Assembly (NCBI GenBank): GCA_964631235.1
Contig: CAZVZX010000004.1
Coordinates: forward strand, 62,001-126,000
Reading direction: 5' to 3'
Origin: JARKPK01 sp964631235
GTDB lineage: Bacteria > Planctomycetota > Planctomycetia > Pirellulales > Thermoguttaceae
DNA length: 64,000 nt
The notes below the pieces were generated by a model that ran no database searches, had not been told where the DNA came from, and saw nothing but the letters and a program-made list of their open reading frames with translations. A program made the position numbers and the translations under genes. Shown in pieces: positions 1 to 7,216 of this stretch. Within the stretch, counting starts at the first letter, position 1; every line of letters begins with the position of its first letter.

Positions 1-399
1 GGAAATCCCGTCTTGATCCAAGGCGAATTGGAGCTGCGAGGCACCGACGCCACGGCCTATGTCGGAGACCGCGGCTACGAATTCATTCCGGAACGCGGAG
101 GCCAATTCGCCGATCGAAAACCGCGCAGCGAGCCGTTCAAGTTCGAACAGATCGTCAAGCATGACGACGTGACGGCCGCTCACGTGCGCAACTTTCTCGA
201 TTGCGTCAAATCGCGAGACCTGCCGCACGCAGACATCGAAATCGGCCACCGCTCGACGACGATGAGCCTTTTGGCAAACATCTCGCTGGCCTTGGGCATC
301 CGGCTCGAATGGGATGCACAGGCCGAGCGAATCACGAACAACCAACAGGCAAATTCCCTGTTGCACTATGAATACCGCGCGCCGTGGAAACTGGAATAG
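1..399 (+). CDS. Gfo/Idh/MocA-family oxidoreductase, C-terminal part (5' end outside window)
   Basis: The reading frame is open from base 1, so only the last 132 residues are present. They hold the C-terminal alpha/beta substrate domain of NAD(P)-dependent Gfo/Idh/MocA dehydrogenases. The stretch HVRNFLDCVKSRDLP, followed by HRSTTMSLLANISLALG, is the typical helical closing segment of planctomycete members. The Rossmann domain and catalytic Lys/His lie upstream, so substrate and secretion status cannot be judged. Many planctomycete paralogues carry a Tat signal and act on sugars. No terminator is visible after the stop. The next gene is convergent. Confidence 0.85.
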   Translation, partial: GNPVLIQGELELRGTDATAYVGDRGYEFIPERGGQFADRKPRSEPFKFEQIVKHDDVTAAHVRNFLDCVKSRDLPHADIEIGHRSTTMSLLANISLALGIRLEWDAQAERITNNQQANSLLHYEYRAPWKLE

Positions 400-600
400 A
401 CGCCACGGCATCGACGTGAGACGGCCTCGTCGCACCATTCGGGCCGATGTCCCAGACGCCGCCCCCGCTGGGCCGATGCGATCGGAGACGGCCGCGATAG
501 AAGGCGACTTTCCGACAAGGCTGCGCGCGGCACGACCGCGGTGGTCGAACGCGACGACCGTTTGGTGAAATCGTCGCAGCTCTCTGCGGAGAGTCAGAAC

Positions 601-1668
601 TCAGGAGGAACGGGCGGCCGCTCGTTCCGAGATCTTCAAAAGTCGTGCCGCCATCCATTCCTCGCGGCGCCCGCGAAGCGCTGCGTCTGCGTCCGGATCG
701 ATCGACGCCGATAGTCCGTTGGGCAGACGCACGGTTCCGCCGTCTTTTACGGCGCGTTCATTGGCGGTAACAAAAGTCTTCACCGCCAAACGGAACCGCT
801 TCTCTTCGGGCACGGTCCAATGCTTCGATCGAGAGAACTGCTTTTTGCAATGCAGCGCCAAGTTCTCGATCAGCGGTTCGCCCAGCGGCGCTGTCGGAAG
901 CGATACGGAGGGATAGCTTTCCGGGTTGTTGAGCACTTCCAGCAGGAACAACTCGCCGGCCACGCGCCGAGGCCCGGCAAACAGGGCTTTGCGATACTTC
1001 TCTTCAAACGCGGCCAGATCGAGCCAAAGCGCCCAATGCCGCGCTGGCGGCGAACAATAATAGAGTGCCGTGACCGCCGCCCAATAGTCGAAAAAGAATT
1101 GCAGCCGTTTCTTATCGGCCTCAGTCGGATTGATCAACGCCTGGACGGGCAGATTCTGCCACACCCGAGCCATGCCCATCGCCTGCCAAACGCCCAAATT
1201 GGCCAAATCGCCTTTGGTGTAGCTGTGCTCGGCGTGTTCCGGACTGTCCATGTCGGCAGCCCGCCATGAGACGGTCAGCCGCCGTTCGCTGCCCACCTGA
1301 TTCATGTTCACGCCGGGCTGAGCGTTGGGATCGAACGTGATCCGCAGCTCTTGCCCGAACACCTGTTGCGAGAAGGTGGTTTGACGATCCGCCTTCACCT
1401 CTTTCCACCATGCGGGACAGCACTCGCTCAATGCCTGACGGATGTACACGATATCATTGCGCCTCGCCATTGGAAGCGAACTGAGCTTGGCGGCTGCCGA
1501 TTTCAATTCGGAATTCAACTCATCCCATTGGGCGTTCATGTACAGGCCGACCAGCTGAGCATACAGTTCGTCGCGTGCGTTTCCGGTCGCGGGCTGCTCT
1601 GCCGCAAGCGCCGAGTGCAGGCCGAATACCACTGCCGCCGATCCGCCGAAGAACTCTCGCCGATTCAT
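601..1668 (-). CDS. Hypothetical exported protein with Tat-like signal
   Basis: 355 residues of no family I recognise. The N-terminus MNRREFFGGSAAVVFGLHSA has a twin-arginine-like NRREFF motif, a hydrophobic stretch and a small-residue cleavage region near residue 22, so export through Tat is likely. The mature part is mixed alpha/beta, rich in Trp and Arg, with no Cys clusters or repeats. Several Trp-rich segments (for example FDYWAAVTALYYC and RHWALWLDL) suggest a helical globular domain. Codon use and GC match the neighbours. It stands alone: convergent with the oxidoreductase and separated by about 300 bp of repeat-bearing DNA from the next minus-strand gene. Confidence 0.75.
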   Translation of the reverse strand: MNRREFFGGSAAVVFGLHSALAAEQPATGNARDELYAQLVGLYMNAQWDELNSELKSAAAKLSSLPMARRNDIVYIRQALSECCPAWWKEVKADRQTTFSQQVFGQELRITFDPNAQPGVNMNQVGSERRLTVSWRAADMDSPEHAEHSYTKGDLANLGVWQAMGMARVWQNLPVQALINPTEADKKRLQFFFDYWAAVTALYYCSPPARHWALWLDLAAFEEKYRKALFAGPRRVAGELFLLEVLNNPESYPSVSLPTAPLGEPLIENLALHCKKQFSRSKHWTVPEEKRFRLAVKTFVTANERAVKDGGTVRLPNGLSASIDPDADAALRGRREEWMAARLLKISERAAARSS

Positions 1669-1968
1669 ATTGTGCCTCGCCGCAAACGCTTCACCGATGT
1701 CGTCCCCAGGCCCGTTCGCCGTCGCCGGGCCGCAGCACTATAGGTTACCCCTTCTCGCCCGCCGGAGGCAACAGGCTGATCCGGCTCCGTCCTCGCGACT
1801 TACGGCTCACAGAAGTGGAAATGCCCCCTCGCAGCGAAGCAGACGCTTGCGTGCCGTCCCCGGTCGAACCGGTTTTCGTTTCGCGCAGTCTTACCGATCG
1901 CGGCCACGGAAGATTACCGCGACGTGCCGGCTGTCGGTCGAATTGTTTTCTGCTTCGCGCAGTTTTAC
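1669..1968. other. 300-bp gene-free stretch with degenerate R-repeat pieces
   Basis: No gene is seen. Two degenerate pieces similar to one end of the R repeat lie at about 1858-1895 and 1928-1967 (GTCGAACCGGTTTTCGTTTC and GTCGAATTGTTTTCTGCTTC, each followed by GCGCAGT). They lie in the same orientation, immediately 3' of the minus-strand gene that ends at 1969. Confidence 0.5.
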
Positions 1969-4155
1969 CTACGGCGACGCCGGCAACGTCGGAGCAGGCG
2001 GCTCGGCGGACGGGGCAGGGCGGGCCGGTTTCGGTTCAGCGCCGCCGATACGCAATTCACCGGCATCGAGTTTCTCTTTCCACCGTTGAATCGCCGCTTT
2101 CCGCTGATTGGCAGGCATATCCGGACGGTACGAAAGAACAAGCCCGGTCAGTTCCTTAAGAACCTGAAACGCCAGCACGCGATGAGCCAACGACTCCGAA
2201 TCGAGGGCAGCCACCAATTTGGCAGCTTCACCATTGGCGAAATCGGATTCCGTATAGCCCCAAAGCATGCGATAGAGCTCGGTGCCGCCGGCCGCTCCGT
2301 ATTGACGCTGAAGCGTTGTTCGCACCGCGGCGGCGATCTTCGGATCGACCGCTACGGCCTCCATCAGTTTCCCGGCTGCGTCGGCCCATTCGTTCTTCGC
2401 CTCAGCGTCGTTCAAGGCGGCGCACAGACGATCGACATAGCCGAAAAACACCAAGCAGCGTGCCGCCAGCCAACGGACTTCGCGGCGGCGATGTTCGCTT
2501 AGCTCGAGCATGGTTTGCAACGCCGGACGATCGGCGGTCAGCGCCTGTTCCGCCAAGCGCGAAGCCTGTTCGTCGAGCAGCGGCAGCGGTTCGCTGGTCA
2601 GCCAGCGAGGAATCTCGACGGGCGAAACCGTCCATCCGGCAGTGCCCAGCGACGCTTTGCTGCCGGCTGACATCCGTACCATCGGCCGCGCGGGCATCTC
2701 CAACGTCAGTTCGCCGCTGCCCGCGTACACCGAAACCGCCCACGACGCCGGGGCCTGCTCCGGATCGCTCCCCGGATGACGCACCGGGAGCACCTCGATG
2801 GCAGCGACCGACTCGGGCTGAACGAACGTAAGCGTGCCGGCCACGCGGCCGCCGGCAAATCCCACGACAATCTGAGTACCCGCCTTCGCAGCCGGAATCA
2901 GCAAGACCCGGCCGAAATCAATATCGATGCCCGGAGGCTCATCCTCCGCCGGCGATCGCAACACCACGCGCGTCGGCCCCATCAGCCGCGCGGTTACTCC
3001 CGAATTCATCGCGATCTCCGGACGGTATGTCGGCAGCGCCAACAACACCTGCTTGGCCATCAACACGGCCTTGCCCGGCAGCCGACGCCATGCATCGTCT
3101 TCCGGGGTGTATCTCAAGAGCACCTGAGTATCCGACACCATCCGCGCTACCGGAGGCATCGACTCGACCCGGGGAACAACCGGCGGCTGCGATCCGTCCG
3201 CGGGAGAGGCCGGTGAATCCCCTGAAGGCTTCGGTGGTGCAGGCGTCGCGTCGGCCGGCTTCGACTCGCCCGGTTCCTTCGGCATTTCGTCGGCCTTCGG
3301 CGGGAGCGGCGCCGGCGGTGCCGTCGATCCTTCTGCCGCCGGCTTAACGGGCGGCAGCGGGGCAGGTTCTTCAGGCGGGGGAGCAATCCGCTCTTCCGAA
3401 ACGGCCGCCGGCGGCTGGATCACTTCTTCCGACTTCGACGGCGGTGTTGCCGGGGCATCGGTCGAAGCCTCTTTCCCGTTCGGATCCGCCGCCTCTTGGG
3501 GTGCCCACACCAAGCGCCCCAGCGGCTTGTCGGGATCGAACTGCCCCGTGGACCAGGCTAAAACGACCAGCCCGCCGACCACAATCGCCGTCGCAACCGC
3601 CCATCGCAACAGACTCCGTTTCGGGCCGCGGGCAGGCATCGTCGCAACTGACTTGGGCGACGGCGCCGACCCGGCATCCGTCACAACCGTCGCGTTCTCG
3701 GCAACAACGGCGGCGTTTGCCAGTTCCTCGGGCAACTCGACCTTCCCCTCGGCAGCCTCACGAGCGGCCATTACGTCGGGAAGCTGATACATCCGTCGCC
3801 GCGATTGCTGGTCCACCTCCGCCGGATGACCGAGCACCAACGCCAAGATTTGATGGCAGCAGGCCACCTCGGCCAAGTGCATGTCCGATTTGAGGCAAAC
3901 GTTCTCGAAGTCCGGCACTCGGTCGTCCGCCAGCACGTGATCGAGGTATTCGGCCACCGTGTTCGGATCCAGATTCGGGCCGCGTTCGTTCAAGGGCGGC
4001 GCCGCCAATCGTATCCGCCGAGAAACGTCGTGGATCCGTTGAACCAACGCCTTGGCAAAAGGACTCTCTTCGATCTTCTTGGCAATGTCAGAGGCGTCGT
4101 CGGGCTCCAGCAAGCCGTTCATCTGGGCCAACATCGTTCGAAGTGTCAGTCGCAT
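1969..4155 (-). CDS. Single-pass membrane protein with Pro/Ala/Glu-rich linker, anti-sigma-like N-terminus
   Basis: 728 residues from the MRLTLRTMLAQ start; an in-frame start ten codons upstream is less likely because it has no family-like sequence. Residues 1-120 (TMLAQMNGLLEPDDASDIAKK and EYLDHVLADDRVPDFENVC) resemble the cytoplasmic domain of planctomycete proteins related to anti-sigma factors. A membrane helix lies near residue 185 (LLRWAVATAIVVGGLVVLAW). A long Pro/Ala/Lys/Glu-rich linker (about residues 215-330) follows, then an extracytoplasmic domain of about 380 residues. The topology suggests a cytoplasm-to-periplasm sensor. No sigma factor gene is adjacent, so the anti-sigma reading is an inference. 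Confidence 0.75.
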   Translation of the reverse strand: MRLTLRTMLAQMNGLLEPDDASDIAKKIEESPFAKALVQRIHDVSRRIRLAAPPLNERGPNLDPNTVAEYLDHVLADDRVPDFENVCLKSDMHLAEVACCHQILALVLGHPAEVDQQSRRRMYQLPDVMAAREAAEGKVELPEELANAAVVAENATVVTDAGSAPSPKSVATMPARGPKRSLLRWAVATAIVVGGLVVLAWSTGQFDPDKPLGRLVWAPQEAADPNGKEASTDAPATPPSKSEEVIQPPAAVSEERIAPPPEEPAPLPPVKPAAEGSTAPPAPLPPKADEMPKEPGESKPADATPAPPKPSGDSPASPADGSQPPVVPRVESMPPVARMVSDTQVLLRYTPEDDAWRRLPGKAVLMAKQVLLALPTYRPEIAMNSGVTARLMGPTRVVLRSPAEDEPPGIDIDFGRVLLIPAAKAGTQIVVGFAGGRVAGTLTFVQPESVAAIEVLPVRHPGSDPEQAPASWAVSVYAGSGELTLEMPARPMVRMSAGSKASLGTAGWTVSPVEIPRWLTSEPLPLLDEQASRLAEQALTADRPALQTMLELSEHRRREVRWLAARCLVFFGYVDRLCAALNDAEAKNEWADAAGKLMEAVAVDPKIAAAVRTTLQRQYGAAGGTELYRMLWGYTESDFANGEAAKLVAALDSESLAHRVLAFQVLKELTGLVLSYRPDMPANQRKAAIQRWKEKLDAGELRIGGAEPKPARPAPSAEPPAPTLPASP

Positions 4156-4190
4156 GATTGCACCAATGTGATTACAGCGAAACAAGCCCC

Positions 4191-4285
4191 CAAAAAGCCG
4201 AAAGACGGAACTCGATTCAACCGAGGTTTGCGCACAATCGACCGCCCCGTTGGGGCCGCCGCCGATTGCGCAACTGTGTGGACTT
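4191..4285 (+). repeat. R-family dispersed repeat, forward copy
   Basis: About 95 bp. It begins AAAAAGCCGAAAGACGGAAC, passes through ATTCAACCGAGG and ends GATTGCGCAACTGTGTGGAC. This order matches the family pattern AACAAAACCGCG / CGGAAAGCGGTTCAAC / TGTGTGGAAC. It lies about 35 bp upstream of the 4155 minus-strand start. Confidence 0.55.
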
Positions 4286-4908
4286 ACTCAGGAAAATGAC
4301 CGCACCGATAACTGATGAAGAACCCTCGACAATTCGAGCCCCCCCAAACCGCCGGTCCTCCGCAGCCGCCGAAGCCACCGCAGTGAATCGCAAACGGCCT
4401 CATGGCCGATCGCGACCAGCCATCTCTATGTGATCCTGCCGGGCCGCAACCATCGACCGATTCTCGTAACGCCGACGCTCAACGACGCGGTGAGCTTCAC
4501 CCGCATCCTTCGCGGGCAAATCCCTGGCAACCGGTTCCGTTGCAGGCGATCGAGCGCCGCGGGGCAGCGAGCCCACTGGTGCGACAACCGCCTGATCGCC
4601 ATCTCGGTCGGCCGCCGTATTATTAGTGGGACGGCGGAGGCAATTCCGTCACGTTTTTTCACAACCCTTTTCCCGGAAACCACTTGCGAATCAGGAACAA
4701 CTGAAGGCTGCTCGATCGGCCGGGTTGGGTTCTTCGCAGGCCCAGTTGAGTCGATCGCGATGAGAAGGCCTCGCGACTGAGTCACTGCGAGGCGCGTGGC
4801 GACGGCGGCGTCTTCGTCGGCGCTGAAACGCGAGATAGGCGAAACAGGCGATCAGTCGCGATGCATCGGGGAACCTCTGTGGCGACGCACCGTCTGAGCC
4901 AAGAGACA

Positions 4909-5005
4909 GTTCCACATCAACGCAAACGTGGCCGCGGCGGCAACAACTCGGCTCTCGCGCGCGCCATCCCCGGTTGAACCGCATTCCGTTTTTCGCGGTT
5001 TTGTT
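4909..5005 (-). repeat. R-family dispersed repeat, reverse copy
   Basis: It reads GTTCCACATCAACGC at the left and GTTGAACCGCATTCCGTTTT then TCGCGGTTTTGTT at the right. These are the reverse complements of the family ends. It is one of the best preserved copies and lies 42 bp beyond the stop of the small minus-strand gene at 5048. Confidence 0.75.
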
Positions 5006-5047
5006 CAGAAACGGCCCAAGACGGGGCTTATCCGATCGTGTCGGACT

Positions 5048-5344
5048 TCAATTGCCTCGCGACTTTCCGTTCGGAAGCCCGAGCAACAAACCGACGGCAA
5101 GCAAGGCCTGAGCGGTCGCCGTCAGGGCGGGATGGGGGACGGCTGGTTCTGTCTTTCCGATGTGGACGCTCGACCACCGATCGGACCGTTCCCAGCCATC
5201 GACCGTGCGTCGCCAAGGGTCGCTCTTGCCCATCAGCACCCCCGTGGCAAGCGAGGCGAACGCCAGAATGAATGCCGCGCACAGCAATCGCGTGCGGGAA
5301 CGGGGCGACCGGGCAGCAGAATCGCGTTTCGGTGGATCGGCCAT
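5048..5344 (-). CDS. Small hypothetical membrane protein
   Basis: 98 residues, basic N-terminus (MADPPKRDSAARSPRSRTR), then a clear membrane helix at about residues 19-39 (LLCAAFILAFASLATGVLMG). A soluble loop with Trp-rich WRRTVDGWERSDRW follows, then a second helix near the C-terminus (ALTATAQALLAVGLLLGL). The topology is plausible for a two-helix inner-membrane protein with an external loop. No family is recognised and no good ribosome binding site precedes the ATG, so the call rests on the coherent hydrophobic pattern. Confidence 0.6.
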   Translation of the reverse strand: MADPPKRDSAARSPRSRTRLLCAAFILAFASLATGVLMGKSDPWRRTVDGWERSDRWSSVHIGKTEPAVPHPALTATAQALLAVGLLLGLPNGKSRGN

Positions 5345-6027
5345 CGAAAGCGACTTCGGAGCAACCGCTGGGCCAAACGCCTCATGCCAAGTGTTGCATC
5401 GTTGTAACTGAAACTAAGGCATGGAATTCTGTTTCGCAGAGACCGATCGACCGTTGATGCTTTTTCGAAACGTGACGAAGAGCTTCGCCAACATCCGGCT
5501 CGCGCCGATTGGGCGGCGAGCGACAAAAAATGTTCCGCACCAAATGGTTTTCCAAGCCCCCGGACTGTGCCCGAGGACTCTACGGCCCGAGTTCTACCCG
5601 CTGCACGACCTCAAACGGCTCGGAGATGCGCCGATTCGAAGGAAGATTCCGAAAATGCGAACGAAGTCACCCAGGCGGGAAGGCAATGCGAACTAAGACG
5701 CTGCGCGTCCATTCACCCAATTTCCGCCGAAAGTCGTACCGAGAAGCAAGCGAATGTCTTTCAATGCGAAGCCGGTGTTGATCGTTTGTTGCCCAAATCT
5801 CACCCCTAAGCAGGCTGGTTCCCTGCTGTAAATCGGCTCCGAGCCGAGAAGAGCTCTTTTTTTGCTTGAAGCGCAGATGCGACCTATACTTGCATGGCCA
5901 TCCGAAGACACCTCCTTTGTCTGCCGACGACAAACCGATTTAAGAGCTGCCGCAAACCGAGATCGATTCGTCGCGGGGCAGAGAAGGCGAAGCAACTGAA
6001 GAGAATCCCGCTTTCAACGGCAACGGT
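5345..6027. other. Gene-free 0.7-kb stretch upstream of the HDOD gene
   Basis: No gene or repeat is recognised here. Its last part holds a good sigma-70-type promoter (5862-5890), leaving a leader of about 130 nt before the HDOD gene. Confidence 0.5.
5862..5890 (+). promoter_or_regulatory. Sigma-70-type promoter for the HDOD gene
   Basis: TTGCTT at 5862-5867 and TATACT at 5885-5890 with a 17-bp spacer. Just upstream is the small palindrome AGAGCTCT followed by seven T, which may close transcription arriving from the left. Confidence 0.5.
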
Positions 6028-6948
6028 GTGCAGATGTCAGGACCAACATCGGTGATCGACTTGAATCGCATAATCGCCGGGGCCCAACTCCCGGCGTTGC
6101 CGCAAAGTGCTATTCGGCTGTTGGAACTGTCGCAAAACCCGGAAATCGGTGCGGCCGAGTTCGCCGCGCCGATCGAGGCCGACCCTGGCCTGACCGGTCA
6201 AGTGCTCAAGTTCGTCAACTCGTCGTACTTCGGTTTCTCCCGCGAAATATCCAGCGTCAAGCTGGCAATCAGCTTGGTGGGCATGAGGACTATCAAGAAC
6301 TTCGCTCTCTGGAGCGCCGTCTTCAGCCTGATGCCCAACCCGAAATGCGGACCGTTCGAGCTAAAGACCCTTTGGCAAGACTCGCTGAGGCGGGCCCTGT
6401 TCGCGCGCGACATGGCCCGCATACTCGGGGCGAAAGAATGCGAAGAGGCCTTCGCCGCGGCACTGCTGCAAGACATGGCGGTGCCCATCTTGGCGAAAGA
6501 AGCCCCCCAAGTTTACGTGAAGCTGCTAGAGGCGCGAAACGACGGGCGTCTGCGGCTTTCGGCGCTCGAAGAACGCGTATTCGGTTGGACTCACGCGACC
6601 GCCGCCGGATTGATGGCCCGAACATGGAATCTGCCCGACGCCTTTGCCCGGCTGGTGGAACGCCATCAAGAAATCGACTTCTGGATGACCCAAGCCGTGC
6701 AAGATCCGTTGGGCTTGGCCGTTGCTCTATCTGCATTGCTGCCGCCGGTGGTCGATTCCGTTTGGCACGAGCGGGCACTCTTCCTCGACTACTATGCTCG
6801 AATCGATCGCCCGGGCAAACCCCAGCCCGAAGAGCTGCTTTCCGCCGTCGATACGGGTTTCAGCGAGTTCGCGCCTGTGCTAAAGCTCAGCACGCCGGCC
6901 AAGTCGATCGTGGAATTCCTCCACGAGGAAAGCGTTGCCGTCGCGTAG
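6028..6948 (+). CDS. HDOD domain-containing signalling protein
   Basis: 306 residues covering a single HDOD domain, a degenerate HD-type domain found in bacterial signalling proteins. The opening LPALPQSAIRLLELSQNPEI is the usual start of the domain. It is followed by the conserved ADPGLTGQVLKFVNSSYFGF segment, and ISLVGMRTIKNFALW corresponds to the core helix. There is no receiver or kinase domain attached. HDOD proteins usually act as scaffolds or regulators in signalling rather than as enzymes. The start is GTG at 6028 or ATG at 6034; neither has a clear Shine-Dalgarno. It is preceded by its own promoter, so it is probably monocistronic, and it is convergent with the kinase gene. Confidence 0.9.
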   Translation: MQMSGPTSVIDLNRIIAGAQLPALPQSAIRLLELSQNPEIGAAEFAAPIEADPGLTGQVLKFVNSSYFGFSREISSVKLAISLVGMRTIKNFALWSAVFSLMPNPKCGPFELKTLWQDSLRRALFARDMARILGAKECEEAFAAALLQDMAVPILAKEAPQVYVKLLEARNDGRLRLSALEERVFGWTHATAAGLMARTWNLPDAFARLVERHQEIDFWMTQAVQDPLGLAVALSALLPPVVDSVWHERALFLDYYARIDRPGKPQPEELLSAVDTGFSEFAPVLKLSTPAKSIVEFLHEESVAVA

Positions 6949-7216
6949 TCCTGCCGACTCGCGATGGGGCAAGAGTCTTCCGCTGAGAACTCTGTTGCGC
7001 CGCAGCGATGCGGTTTCTCGATGCGTTCCGGCGCGAACGGGCGAGAATCGCGGGCGGCATGTGACGAGCAAAAAAGTCCGACATACGGCATCCAGCCGGT
7101 AGGCGGAAATCGCCCTCAGCTCAGTCGGACCGCGGCGCCGGGCGCGGCACACTCCCATTGTCCGCGGGGGCCGACGACTGTGCCGTCGTGCCGCGAAAGA
7201 AGACTGCTCTCTCTTC

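Larger units (their letters stand above)
4156..5047. other. Gene-free 0.9-kb stretch holding two R repeats in opposite orientation
   Basis: No convincing gene is seen: the short frames have no family features or ribosome binding sites. It holds R copies at 4191-4285 (forward) and 4909-5005 (reverse). The 620 bp between them shows nothing recognisable. Confidence 0.5.
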